Assembly (NCBI RefSeq): GCF_000526395.1 | Contig: NZ_JAFZ01000004.1 | Location: 1-64,000, forward strand | Direction: 5' to 3' | From: Aminobacterium mobile DSM 12262 | Lineage (GTDB): Bacteria > Synergistota > Synergistia > Synergistales > Aminobacteriaceae | DNA: 64,000 nt | Part shown: piece after piece, positions 7,790 to 15,890 of the stretch | Layout of the letters: every line of letters starts with the position of its first letter | How positions within the stretch are numbered: position 1 is the stretch's first letter | Position numbers and translations under genes: made by a program | Notes under the pieces: generated by a model | Seen by the model: the letters and a program-made list of their open reading frames with translations, nothing else | Databases searched by the model: none | Told to the model about the DNA's origin: nothing

Positions 7790-9118
7790 CTAAACCTCCC
7801 GATTTCTTTTCAGGATTGCAGCTATAAAAAAGCCGTCAAGCCAAGGCAATTCCGGCCATATATATGTACCCCAAGGTCTCCCTTTTTTTATATACCGCCC
7901 ACCGAGCGGGATTGACATTTCTACAAGATCCTCATTTTCGGCTAAAATTTCAGCAACAACCTGCTCATTTTCCTGCTTCATAAGACTACAAGTAGAGTAA
8001 ACGATGAAACCACCTGGCGCAACTAGCGATACTCCTTTTCTTAAAAGTTTTTTCTGGAGAAACACTAGATTTTCTAATTTTTCTTTTGATAAAGCCCAAC
8101 GCCCCTCTGGATGTCTATTCCATGTACCGCTGCCAGAGCAAGGGGCGTCAAGAAAAACAAGGTTAGGTAGCATTTGTGGCGTCATTTGAAGGGCATCCCC
8201 TTGACGAAAAACAACCCGCGCCCCCAGGGAAAGACGCTCCTTTTCCCTTCGAGCAGCATGGTAACGTCCTTTCGAAAGTTCCCAAGCTTCAATGGTAGCA
8301 TGGGGCAACAGAGATGCGAGTTGCCCTGCCTTTACTCCTCGCCCAGCGCACATATCAAGGATAAGACCTTCTTTCCAAAATTGAGCCACTATATCCGCTA
8401 CAAGCATCGAAGACTCGCTCTGGACTGTTACTTGCCCTTCTTTAAAACCAGGAATATCGAGAGGAAAAACAGAAGAAGCTGTTCGTATGGAATAATCAAG
8501 CAAAGGAGAAGCCCAGCCTCGTATCCCTATTTTTTTTAGATTTTCAACAACAATAGGAACGTGCCCCTGAGGAAAAACTCGAAGGGACGCGTATGGACGC
8601 ATTCTAAAAAGTTTAAATAATTTTAAAGTATCATTATACCCCAACACATCTTTCCATTGATACGCGACCCACAAAGGGACCCCTGCCAGAAGAGATTGTT
8701 CTTGGATACCACTGCTCCTTTCCAACGTTTCAAGGAAAGCTCGCCCGTTCTCTTCCACCCTCCGTAATACGGCATTTACAATTCGAGCCTCTTGCGGACG
8801 CCCACTTTCTTTTATTTCCTGAACAAGGGCACTTACAAGGACCCTCGGAATAAAGTGTTTCAACTCTAAAAGACCTGCCGTTCCAAGAATCAATGCGTTT
8901 CGAGTCTTCTTGGAAAGAGACTCGAAGGATGGGCGAAGGAAACGCCCCACAACAGCCCTCCATAATGATTGACGACGAAGAGTCGCGTAAATAAGGGAAG
9001 CTGCTAGTATACGATCTCCATCATTCATATTTTCTGAGAAATGGCGCAACGACTCGCTAGCAAATTTCCCTTTGGAAACATCTTCAAGAACACAAAGTGC
9101 AGCTTCTATACCTCTCAT
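7790..9118 (-). CDS. rsmB: 16S rRNA m5C967 methyltransferase RsmB
   Basis: RsmB methylates C967 of 16S rRNA using S-adenosylmethionine. The 442-residue protein has the N-terminal NusB-like helical domain (about 1-140) and a C-terminal Rossmann methyltransferase domain. The two cysteines of the m5C mechanism lie in DAPCSGSGTW and YSTCSL, and the SAM-binding stretch is LDMCAGRGVKAGQ. The start ATG overlaps the stop of the upstream DUF6391-like gene (ATGA). It follows the Zn-peptidase/DUF6391 pair and precedes the PASTA gene by 5 bases, a compact operon arrangement. Confidence 0.96.
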   Translation of the reverse strand: MRGIEAALCVLEDVSKGKFASESLRHFSENMNDGDRILAASLIYATLRRQSLWRAVVGRFLRPSFESLSKKTRNALILGTAGLLELKHFIPRVLVSALVQEIKESGRPQEARIVNAVLRRVEENGRAFLETLERSSGIQEQSLLAGVPLWVAYQWKDVLGYNDTLKLFKLFRMRPYASLRVFPQGHVPIVVENLKKIGIRGWASPLLDYSIRTASSVFPLDIPGFKEGQVTVQSESSMLVADIVAQFWKEGLILDMCAGRGVKAGQLASLLPHATIEAWELSKGRYHAARREKERLSLGARVVFRQGDALQMTPQMLPNLVFLDAPCSGSGTWNRHPEGRWALSKEKLENLVFLQKKLLRKGVSLVAPGGFIVYSTCSLMKQENEQVVAEILAENEDLVEMSIPLGGRYIKKGRPWGTYIWPELPWLDGFFIAAILKRNREV

Positions 9119-9810
9119 GGGAAAAGAACCTCCGGTTGAATAGCTTCAGATTTTCGACGGGTGCGAATAAAAAGCTGAGACGGACCATATACAGAGAAGC
9201 CACCCCATCCTGTATTAACTGCACGCACCTCTACTCCTGTAATCTCTATATCTTCTACATCAGAATCTGTTGTAACATATCGTTGTACCACAGTGCTTAA
9301 AGCCGGTCCCAAAAGATGAGATAATAAAAGGGCTACTATTACATTGAGCAACCCCATAGTACCAGTGGCTAAAAGAAGCACTATAAATAGCAGGGAAGAA
9401 AGGGTATTAATAACCACAATAGTAGTACCACAGCGAGGATGAACAGCTAAAGAAGACTCCCCTCTTTTCATTCGTTCGAGAGCAACTCTTGCGGCATAAA
9501 GAGCAGAAGCTGGATCTACAAGACCGCGCAGAGAAAAACCATCATCATAAGCCATTCCTTCTATGTTACAACGTCCCAAGGATTCTTCCAGAACGTGAAT
9601 TGTCCCATGTTCTAGTCCATGATTCTTCCGAACTTTTTTGTTAAATAGAACCTTAAATAGCTGAGTAGGACCCGCGATAAGCCAAATAAAAGAACTGGCC
9701 GCAAACCCTAAGGGGATAAATACCAAGAAAAAAATCACAAAAAGGAGCAACGCTATAAATCCAGCCCATGGAGCTATAAAAAACAAAAGCAGAAGAAGAA
9801 TAAAAGGCAT
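9115..9810 (-). CDS. Integral membrane protein, probably DUF6391 family
   Basis: The 231-residue protein has strongly hydrophobic segments at about 3-50 and 135-165, with a central hydrophilic part carrying LEHGTIHVLEE and a histidine/cysteine motif HPRCGTT. These features match the uncharacterised DUF6391 family as I remember it; I am not certain of the accession. The His-rich conserved motifs could bind a metal. It is encoded between a membrane zinc peptidase and rsmB and overlaps rsmB by 4 bases. The start ATG has AAGGATGG upstream. No function is known. Confidence 0.75.
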   Translation of the reverse strand: MPFILLLLLFFIAPWAGFIALLLFVIFFLVFIPLGFAASSFIWLIAGPTQLFKVLFNKKVRKNHGLEHGTIHVLEESLGRCNIEGMAYDDGFSLRGLVDPASALYAARVALERMKRGESSLAVHPRCGTTIVVINTLSSLLFIVLLLATGTMGLLNVIVALLLSHLLGPALSTVVQRYVTTDSDVEDIEITGVEVRAVNTGWGGFSVYGPSQLFIRTRRKSEAIQPEVLFP

Positions 9811-9835
9811 AAGATACCATCCTTTTCAAAACAAA

Positions 9836-9864
9836 TGGTGAGGCGCACCCATAACGCCCCACCA
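9836..9864 (-). terminator. Intra-operon stem-loop, possible partial terminator
   Basis: Between the zinc peptidase and the DUF6391-like gene is a 10-bp stem with one mismatch, TGGTGGGGCG/CGCCTCACCA on the transcript. It is followed by a T-rich stretch (TTTGTTTTG). It could attenuate transcription or stabilise an mRNA end. There is no other terminator here, so the operon probably reads through at some level. Confidence 0.4.
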
Positions 9865-9896
9865 TCTATTGTACCGCTCGACAGGAGGAACGTATG

Positions 9897-10592
9897 CTAA
9901 TCGCGATTACCAAACATCCCGCGAAGCACTAAAAGCCGTGCCAATTGGGCGAAAGCCATAACTGCAGCTGCAACATAGGTAAGAGCCGCTGCATTAAGAA
10001 CAACTTTAGCTCCCTGAACTTCATCTGAGGCCAACATGCCCGTATTCCCTAGCAAACGTAACGCCCTTGAGCTCGCGTCAAATTCAACAGGCAACGTAAC
10101 CAGGTGAAAGACAATTACACCAACAAAAAGGAGAATTCCAACATCCATTAGAATCGGGCCACGAAAAAGCAATCCCAGGAAAAAGAGAGGGAAAGCTAGA
10201 GAAGACCCTATTCCCACAGCTGGAACTACAGCGTTACGAAACTTTAAGGGGGCATAATTCTCCTGATGCTGAATAGCATGGCCCACTTCATGAGCTGCCA
10301 CGCCTATTGCAGCTATACTCGAACTATTATAGACACCCTCTGACAGATGAAGAGTTTTATCTCTAGGATCATAATGGTCTGTAAGGTTCCCCGCAACTCT
10401 TTGAATAGGAACACCTGTCATTCCAAAACGATCAAGCAACGCACGCGCTGCTTCGGCACCAGTGACTCCTCTTCGAGAAAGGACACGACTGTATTGTGAA
10501 TATGCGCTTCTCACCTTCATCTGAGCCCAAAAGGCTAAAATAACAGCCGGGACAAGCAGAACAAATGTTGGGTCGAAAAAAAGAGGAAACAC
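9897..10592 (-). CDS. Membrane zinc metallopeptidase (Zn_peptidase_2, YugP-like)
   Basis: The 231-residue protein has an N-terminal membrane segment, then the zinc-binding motif HEVGH at 101-105, and three further hydrophobic segments. This is the layout of the Zn_peptidase_2 (YugP/PF04298) family of inner-membrane neutral peptidases with unknown substrates. The start is GTG with GGAGG seven bases upstream. It is the first gene of the long recA-side operon. In clostridia a similar peptidase precedes rsmB, so this arrangement is old. The biological substrate cannot be told from the sequence. Confidence 0.9.
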   Translation of the reverse strand: MFPLFFDPTFVLLVPAVILAFWAQMKVRSAYSQYSRVLSRRGVTGAEAARALLDRFGMTGVPIQRVAGNLTDHYDPRDKTLHLSEGVYNSSSIAAIGVAAHEVGHAIQHQENYAPLKFRNAVVPAVGIGSSLAFPLFFLGLLFRGPILMDVGILLFVGVIVFHLVTLPVEFDASSRALRLLGNTGMLASDEVQGAKVVLNAAALTYVAAAVMAFAQLARLLVLRGMFGNRD

Positions 10593-10651
10593 GCCATCAC
10601 CTCCGTACTATGGCTTTTGAAACTATTGTGACAAAATTTTTCTTTTCTTAC

Positions 10652-10670
10652 ATCCGTATTTTACACGGAT
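10652..10670. promoter_or_regulatory. Inverted repeat over the -10 box
   Basis: ATCCGT-N7-ACGGAT is a perfect 6-bp inverted repeat whose centre contains the -10 box of the operon promoter. A protein bound here would block RNA polymerase, so it is a candidate operator. The motif does not match the LexA consensus sequences I know. The regulator is unknown. Confidence 0.4.
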
Positions 10671-10686
10671 CCTCAGGAAAGAGCAA
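10658..10686 (-). promoter_or_regulatory. Promoter of the Zn-peptidase to recA operon
   Basis: On the minus strand TTGCTC (10681-10686) and TAAAAT (10658-10663) are spaced by 17 bases. The start site would be near 10651, leaving a leader of about 58 nucleotides before the GTG of the peptidase gene. Confidence 0.6.
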
Positions 10687-10697
10687 TATTGGTCAAA

Positions 10698-11828
10698 TTA
10701 TTTTTTTGCGTAAAAATCAGCCGCAGCACCAACAATGTATTCTTGTTCTTCCACTGTCAACTCAGGGAAGATGGGGAAAGCTAAGCTCTCATGACTTAAC
10801 TTCTCGGCTTCAGGGAAGTCTCCTTCTTTATAACCTAAGAAACCAAAACATTGCTGTAGATGCAAACAAAGCGGGTAGTATACTCGTGTTGTTATCCCTT
10901 TCCCCTCTAAAAATGCTGAAAGCTTACTTCGATTGTTTACCCGAGGAACATATTGGTGGTAAATATGATAATTCCCCTTCAACTCTTTAGGCGGCTTAAC
11001 GTTCTCAAGAAGGTCGTGCTCCGCAAAAAGGAGATTATACCGATCAGCAACCAAGCGTCTCTCCTCATTCCATTCGTCCAAATGACGCAACTTCACCCGA
11101 AGAATAGCCGCTTGCAACGCATCAAGACGGCTGTTTAAACCTACTTCTTCATGAATGTATGTAGTTCCAGCGCCATGAACTCGCAACGTTCTTAATCTAG
11201 CAGCCAGATCAGAACGGGATGAAACTACCATCCCCCCGTCTCCATATCCACCAAGATTTTTTGTAGGGAAAAAGGAATAACATCCTATGGATCCCCACGC
11301 ACCAGCTCGTATAATTTCACCTTCTACCTGTCGCCAGGAACCGAAAGCCTGAGCTGCATCTTCAACAATAGCTATCCCTCGGCTTTCAAGCTCATGGGAC
11401 ACCTCTTCCAGAGGAGCCATTTGACCAAAAAGATGAACAGGGATAATTGCTTTTGTGCGAGACGTAACCTTGTCCATAAGCTGTTCCAAATTTATATTGT
11501 ACGTGTCGGGGTCAATATCCACAAAAACAGGCTTCGCACCTAGTCTTGTTATGCAACTTACAGTGGCAAAAAAAGAGTAGGGAGTGGTAATTACTTCATC
11601 TCCCTCTGAAACATCGAGAGCCATCAACGCCAAAAGCAACGCATCGCTGCCAGAAGCGCACCCAATAGCTTGGGCTCCTCCTAAATAGGCAGAAATCTCT
11701 TCCTCAAAGGCTTTTTCTACTGGCCCCAAAATAAAATACTGACTTTCAAGCACCTCTTCAAGCGCATCCGCCACTTCCTCTCTGATACGCTCATAATTAC
11801 GCGTCAAATCTAATGTAGGTATTTTCAT
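10698..11828 (-). CDS. DegT/DnrJ/EryC1/StrS-family sugar aminotransferase
   Basis: Members of this fold-type I PLP family transaminate nucleotide-linked keto-sugars for surface polysaccharides or antibiotics. The 376-residue protein shows the hallmark IGCASGSDAL, the aspartate motif VEDAAQAFGS and the Schiff-base lysine in FFPTKNLGGYGDGG (K190). No glycosyltransferase or dehydratase neighbours are present, so the sugar is unknown. It lies just upstream of the promoter of the recA operon and about 35 bases beyond a terminator that ends the gntR transcript, so it probably has its own promoter at 11829-11930. Confidence 0.92.
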   Translation of the reverse strand: MKIPTLDLTRNYERIREEVADALEEVLESQYFILGPVEKAFEEEISAYLGGAQAIGCASGSDALLLALMALDVSEGDEVITTPYSFFATVSCITRLGAKPVFVDIDPDTYNINLEQLMDKVTSRTKAIIPVHLFGQMAPLEEVSHELESRGIAIVEDAAQAFGSWRQVEGEIIRAGAWGSIGCYSFFPTKNLGGYGDGGMVVSSRSDLAARLRTLRVHGAGTTYIHEEVGLNSRLDALQAAILRVKLRHLDEWNEERRLVADRYNLLFAEHDLLENVKPPKELKGNYHIYHQYVPRVNNRSKLSAFLEGKGITTRVYYPLCLHLQQCFGFLGYKEGDFPEAEKLSHESLAFPIFPELTVEEQEYIVGAAADFYAKK

Positions 11829-11933
11829 TTTTCTCTCATATCCCCCTCATCAGAGTGCAAACTCAAAAAAATATTATGCCCCAAAAAGCCTTTCTCTGCT
11901 ATATATCTTCCCCTCAAAAGCCTGTTTTTTGGT

Positions 11934-11962
11934 AAAAAAATAGGGCTGGAGCATTCCAGCCC
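11934..11962 (-). terminator. Intrinsic terminator of the GntR regulator gene
   Basis: On the minus strand a perfect 8-bp stem, GGGCTGGA/TCCAGCCC with a four-base loop, is followed by TA and seven T residues. It lies 35 bases beyond the stop codon of the GntR gene. Confidence 0.85.
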
Positions 11963-11996
11963 TTATAGTTGTCATCTCACTTGTAATTCTTTTAAA

Positions 11997-12659
11997 TTAG
12001 CGCCCTTCTTCTCTCGCCTGACGCAGACCTTCTATCGCATCCTGAAGATGCCTTTTAAGGAGGGTTACAGACCGTTCAGAATCGTGATGACGCAAAGCTA
12101 TTAAAATCTCTCGATGAGCATCTACACTCGGCACTGTCTCTAATTGATAAAAGGGATCATAAAAGACTACATATGCATTTGTACGAGCCAATATATTCTC
12201 TACATACTCGGCTAGCACTTTATTCCCACTCGCATCAGCAATAGCTTTATGGAAAGCCTCGTTCACTTCCAAGTATTTTTCGAGATCTTTCTCTTCTATA
12301 GCGCGACCTTCTTCAATCATGGCTTCTTCCAATCTACGAAGGTGGCGATCACCAATTCTCTCGGCCGCTAGACGAATAGCGAGGGTCTCTAACTGTTCCC
12401 TAACAAGGAATGTATCCTCTATCTCTCGAGCCGTTGGTGCAGCTAAACGAGCACCACTATTCGGGATAATAACAACGAGCCCTTCGCTTGCCAACCGGCG
12501 CAAAGCTTCTCGAACCGGGGTACGACTTACCCCCATCTGAACCGCAATATTCACCTCCGGAAGTCTCTGCCCTGGTTTGAGTTGTTTGGTAATAATTTTG
12601 TGACGAAGTTCTTGATAAGCATAGTCAGCAGAGGTTGTATACAATCTCGCTTCTCGCAT
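11997..12659 (-). CDS. GntR-family regulator, FadR/FCD subfamily
   Basis: The 220-residue protein has an N-terminal winged helix-turn-helix (about residues 10-75, with SRTPVREALRRL as recognition helix region) and an all-helical FCD ligand-binding domain (about 85-210). The latter has the metal-coordinating pattern Asp/His in NEAFHKAI and DAHREIL. FCD regulators respond to organic acids or amino-acid derivatives. The start ATG follows AAGGAGG at 9 bases. It is monocistronic with its own terminator. A palindrome over its -10 box suggests autorepression. The target genes may include the small membrane protein encoded divergently. Confidence 0.92.
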   Translation of the reverse strand: MREARLYTTSADYAYQELRHKIITKQLKPGQRLPEVNIAVQMGVSRTPVREALRRLASEGLVVIIPNSGARLAAPTAREIEDTFLVREQLETLAIRLAAERIGDRHLRRLEEAMIEEGRAIEEKDLEKYLEVNEAFHKAIADASGNKVLAEYVENILARTNAYVVFYDPFYQLETVPSVDAHREILIALRHHDSERSVTLLKRHLQDAIEGLRQAREEGR

Positions 12660-12685
12660 TCGTTAATTCCTCCTTGATCCAAATG

Positions 12686-12724
12686 GACTCTCTTATATTG
12701 TATAAGAGTCTGTCTTTTTCACAA
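12686..12724 (-). promoter_or_regulatory. gntR promoter with overlapping operator
   Basis: On the minus strand TTGTGA (12719-12724) and TACAAT (12697-12702) are 16 bases apart. The -10 box lies in an inverted repeat, core TTATA-TTG-TATAA (12693-12705), extended to GACTC and GAGTC arms (12686-12710). A related palindrome TTGTATACAA occurs at 12635-12644 inside the start of the gene. The pair is a plausible autoregulatory site for the encoded GntR protein. Confidence 0.6.
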
Positions 12725-12808
12725 ATAACTTTAACATACGTTATACTGTTCTACAAGGGATACGTGGTAAAATACACGAAAAATAAAAAAATAAACAAAT
12801 TGATTGCA

Positions 12809-12835
12809 TTATACCGCATACCTTATACCGCATAC
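12809..12835 (+). repeat. Tandem 13-bp repeat upstream of small membrane gene
   Basis: TTATACCGCATAC occurs twice at 12809-12821 and 12823-12835, a 14-bp period, ending 5 bases before the GGAGG of the downstream gene. TTGATT at 12800-12805 could be the -35 box of a promoter whose -10 lies in the second copy (TTATAC), which would make the repeat a possible operator or a duplicated -10 element. Confidence 0.5.
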
Positions 12836-12851
12836 AACTGGAGGTCGTTTG

Positions 12852-13055
12852 ATGAGAATTACTGTTCTATTATTATCTTTGGCTACTATCATCCTTTTTG
12901 CTTACGCGCTTGCCGGCCTCGGGGGATTTTTCTTTGGGAAGGGAAATACCGCATATATCATTTTCGGCCTTTCTGGAGGTATCCTATCGGCACTAGCTGC
13001 CCTTTGGCTTTGGAAAAAATACCTAAAATCCCTTGAAAATCAGCACTTCGAATAA
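12852..13055 (+). CDS. Small two-helix membrane protein, unknown function
   Basis: A 67-residue ORF starts at ATG 12852, eight bases after GGAGG. It encodes two hydrophobic helices (about 3-24 and 32-52) separated by a glycine-rich turn, with a basic KKYLK segment at the C-terminus. I do not recognise a family. Longer in-frame starts (12804) would run through the tandem repeats and lack a ribosome site. The 3' end overlaps the convergent MocR gene by 16 bases. It is divergent from the GntR regulator, so it may be that regulator's target. Confidence 0.65.
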   Translation: MRITVLLLSLATIILFAYALAGLGGFFFGKGNTAYIIFGLSGGILSALAALWLWKKYLKSLENQHFE

Positions 13056-14410
13056 AAGGCTTGTCTCCAAGCTTCTTGGAGACAACGGACTGCCGAAGAT
13101 ATTTCCTCGTTAACGATGCTGCTCACTGCAAAACGAACAGCTTCTACCCTTTCTCCTTCATAAGAAAATTGATTTCCAGAAGCAACAAGGACACCTGCCT
13201 TGCGAGCTTCAAAAGCAGCTTCTCTGCCATCAATGCCAGGAATATTTAGCCAAAGATATATTCCCCCCTCAGGGAGAAGGAAATCCCCTTCTGGCACACA
13301 AACACGTAAAGAAGCTCCTAATGTTTTCATTCTCGATTCCATCACTCCACGAGTTGTGGTCAGTGCACTTTCCAACCCTTTACTCTCTATGAAACGCTGG
13401 ACTATAAGCTGATCTAGAGAGGAGACCGGCCCATATCGTTTTGCCTGAGCCTGGACAAAAGATTCCATCAGTTGGTTGGGGACAAGAGAATACCCAATAC
13501 GTAGTCCCGGAAAAAGAACCTGACTAAACGATCCCAAATAGACAACCCGTTCAGATCCATCCAGAGCTTTCAAAGCAGAAATACTTCGTTCACCGTAGCG
13601 AAGTTCACCATAAGCATCATCTTCAAGAACCCAGAATCCGTATTTCATACTTCCTTCCAGGATAACATGACGTAACGATTCTGAGATAGTCTGCCCAGTT
13701 GGATTCTGAAAACTAGGGACAAGATAAAGCATATGAGAGCCAGACAGGCATTCATACCACTTTTCACTTATATCTTCAAGAGGGGGCAGTACTTTAATTT
13801 CTATGCCTTCTGATTGTGCCATCATAATAGCGTCAGGGTAAGTCAGCTTTTCAACCCACATTTGACGGACCCCTAATTGCTTAAGTGCATTAAGGGAAAG
13901 CGCAATGCCCTGCCGTCCACCTGCAGTCACAAAAACTTCCCTCCAGGAAGCTGGAATCCCTCGAGAAGCCGCATGTTTAACTAAAACATGACGCAAAGAA
14001 TCAAGGCCTGAAAGAGGCGCCTCACAAAGAGCCTCTTTACTTGAGAAAGCCAAAACATCCCTTGCTACTCTAGAAAGTTCCTCCGAGGGAATAAGATCTG
14101 GGGTTGGCTGTCCTGTCCTAAAATCCCACTTATGGTCAAATTCCCCCGTAAAATAGTCGTCAGAAACGCTTCTCTCACTTACATATGTACCGCTTCGACC
14201 TAACTCCACCACATATCCATAATCAGAGAGAAGCTTGTATGCCTCCATGACCGTTATACGTCCTACACCGAGACTTTGTGCCAACCCTCTTGAGCCAGGG
14301 AGTTTGGTTTTAGGCAATAGCGCTCCTCTCTCTATCATTTTCTGCAAATGAAGAGCTATTTGCCGATATAAAGGTACTTCTGATTTCCGGTTTAGAGGTA
14401 TTTCTAGCAT
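13040..14410 (-). CDS. MocR-type regulator (GntR HTH fused to aminotransferase-like domain), PLP lysine missing
   Basis: The 456-residue protein has an N-terminal GntR winged helix (about 8-78) fused to a fold-type I aminotransferase-like domain (about 95-450), the MocR/PdxR/GabR layout. These proteins sense PLP or amino-acid aldimines. Motifs such as VTAGGRQGIAL, FQNPTGQ and LEDDAYGEL are intact. However, the Schiff-base segment reads GSFSQVLFPGLRIG, with glutamine (Q297, codon CAG at 13520-13522) in place of the lysine of GTFSK in GabR/PdxR. It therefore should not form an internal aldimine with PLP. Start ATG has AAGGGG seven bases upstream. The target gene is not apparent. Confidence 0.92.
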   Translation of the reverse strand: MLEIPLNRKSEVPLYRQIALHLQKMIERGALLPKTKLPGSRGLAQSLGVGRITVMEAYKLLSDYGYVVELGRSGTYVSERSVSDDYFTGEFDHKWDFRTGQPTPDLIPSEELSRVARDVLAFSSKEALCEAPLSGLDSLRHVLVKHAASRGIPASWREVFVTAGGRQGIALSLNALKQLGVRQMWVEKLTYPDAIMMAQSEGIEIKVLPPLEDISEKWYECLSGSHMLYLVPSFQNPTGQTISESLRHVILEGSMKYGFWVLEDDAYGELRYGERSISALKALDGSERVVYLGSFSQVLFPGLRIGYSLVPNQLMESFVQAQAKRYGPVSSLDQLIVQRFIESKGLESALTTTRGVMESRMKTLGASLRVCVPEGDFLLPEGGIYLWLNIPGIDGREAAFEARKAGVLVASGNQFSYEGERVEAVRFAVSSIVNEEISSAVRCLQEAWRQAFYSKC

Positions 14411-14710
14411 ATTGTCGCCCCTTTTGTTTTCTATATTATCTATGTTATGTTTGTAACAAAATTATACTAAATGGCAATACTTTACTGGTATGTTGATATT
14501 TTCCTATCGCATATTCGACCCTCTCGTTCTATATAAAATTTTATATGATGGAATAGGAGAGCCTATCAATTTGGTTTTCATAAACATTAATCCTCTTATG
14601 AAGGCTTTAAAAAACGATAAAAACGTCGCGCAAGAAATAGAGTAAGGGGAATTTCTCTTGCTAAAATCTCATATGGCTAGAGGCACCTGTCAGGTGCCTC
14701 TAGCCATTCT
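14411..14710. other. 300-bp intergenic region, no convincing gene
   Basis: This A/T-rich gap lies between the MocR gene and the end of an unknown gene. It holds a perfect 16-bp palindrome ATATAAAATTTTATAT (14531-14546) and an inverted repeat TGTTA-N6-TAACA near 14443-14458, which could be MocR sites. The 33-bp hairpin described separately is also here. A 24-codon TTG-start ORF (14571-14645) has an AGGAGA upstream but no other support. Confidence 0.5.
14674..14706 (-). terminator. Perfect 16-bp inverted repeat after an unknown gene
   Basis: TGGCTAGAGGCACCTG and its exact complement are separated by one base, starting 4 bases after the stop codon of the unknown 334-residue gene. The transcript would form a very stable hairpin. 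A T-tract is absent on the minus side, so it is either a rho-assisted/atypical terminator or an mRNA-stabilising stem. Confidence 0.55.
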
Positions 14711-15715
14711 TTATAGGTTTCGGACTATCGGATGACCTATGGAAGAAAAAAGGTCATAGATTGTCTCATGTTTCTCTTTTACCTTTCTCAGCTCTTCTAT
14801 ACTCAAGACCCATATATCCATAGGTTTAGCCGGCTCTATTAATATTTGCCCCATGGGAACAAGGAGGCGCAACAGAGCAAAAACGTCTTCTTCCGTCTCT
14901 ACAACCCATACTAACCAGTTCAAAGAATCTTGATCTGCTGAATCTAAATCCACATATCCCGGTATATACATGTGTCGCTGATTCAACAAAAAAAGATGGA
15001 TTTTTCCAATACTCTCAAGGAAAAAGGGGAGCTGTTTTGAAAAAGGGGGTTGGGCACGGAAAAAGAAAAACTTATCGGAATTAACGAGACCGAGGGGATC
15101 ATTGGGATGCTTAGAAAAATTCATATAGTAAGCAAAATCATAACGTCCCAGCAAGAGCAAGTCTACCTCAAAGCTTCCCACAGGAATGTTATTTTCATCG
15201 AGCCAAGAACGGGCTGCATCTCGACTCAAAGGTGTGACTTCTCTCGCTTTTAATCCCGTAACAGGAAAATGACTTTTTATTTTTTCCACGTAGGGGTGAG
15301 AGCAATATGTCCACTCTACAGAAGATGGGTTATGCAGAGCATACATTTCTTGTTGCGACAAAGCAGGGGCATATTCAAGCACTTTACCTGGATAGTAATC
15401 TTTAGCCCCCCATCTAGCAGCAAACCCGCCATCTAAAATATATTGGAATCGAGTCCGCCAAAGAAAAATCTCTTGTTCTTTATCTCCTAAAGAAGCTGAT
15501 CCCGGTTTGTTCTCACAAAACCATTGCCGGCACAATTCCTGAAACGTCTCGCGTCCATGGGAAGTGAGGGAATAAATACCGTTTTTCTCTTTTAACATAC
15601 CTAACTCTCTGAGTCGCCGCAGCCCTTCGACATCTTCCCCTGCCCAAAACACTGTCTCTTCATCCCAACAGGGGTGGAACGTATCAAATAGCAACAAAAC
15701 CATCTCATCACTCAT
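14711..15715 (-). CDS. Conserved-looking protein of unknown function, 334 residues
   Basis: I do not recognise this family. The soluble protein is rich in aromatic residues. Residues about 25-70 (LRRLRELGML...GIYSLTSHGRETF) look like a winged-helix fragment, as in PadR-like or archaeal HTH proteins. The remainder, about 75-334, has several W/Y/F-rich stretches (CSHPYVEKIKSHF, GRYDFAYYMNF, LNWLVWVVETEEDVF) and no transmembrane helix or known catalytic motif that I can name. The start ATG follows AAGGAGGG closely. It is monocistronic, flanked by a large hairpin and divergent from a HAD phosphatase. Codon use looks like that of its neighbours. Confidence 0.75.
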   Translation of the reverse strand: MSDEMVLLLFDTFHPCWDEETVFWAGEDVEGLRRLRELGMLKEKNGIYSLTSHGRETFQELCRQWFCENKPGSASLGDKEQEIFLWRTRFQYILDGGFAARWGAKDYYPGKVLEYAPALSQQEMYALHNPSSVEWTYCSHPYVEKIKSHFPVTGLKAREVTPLSRDAARSWLDENNIPVGSFEVDLLLLGRYDFAYYMNFSKHPNDPLGLVNSDKFFFFRAQPPFSKQLPFFLESIGKIHLFLLNQRHMYIPGYVDLDSADQDSLNWLVWVVETEEDVFALLRLLVPMGQILIEPAKPMDIWVLSIEELRKVKEKHETIYDLFSSIGHPIVRNL

Positions 15716-15890
15716 AAAACTCCCTCCTTTTTGCCCTTACAAAAAGACATCCTTCAGGTATTATTATGATCGAAGAAAAGAACTTTTAAAATCTTTTTTA
15801 TACTTCAAGGCTGAGAATAGATACAAAAAAATTCACACCTGAATGATTTATTATTTGCCTAATTATTACAAACAAAAGGGGTATCTTTCC

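Noticed and set aside
14571-14645. 24-codon TTG-start ORF in the 300-bp gap
   Set aside because: It has an AGGAGA upstream but no coding pattern, no promoter and no sign of conservation that can be seen here.
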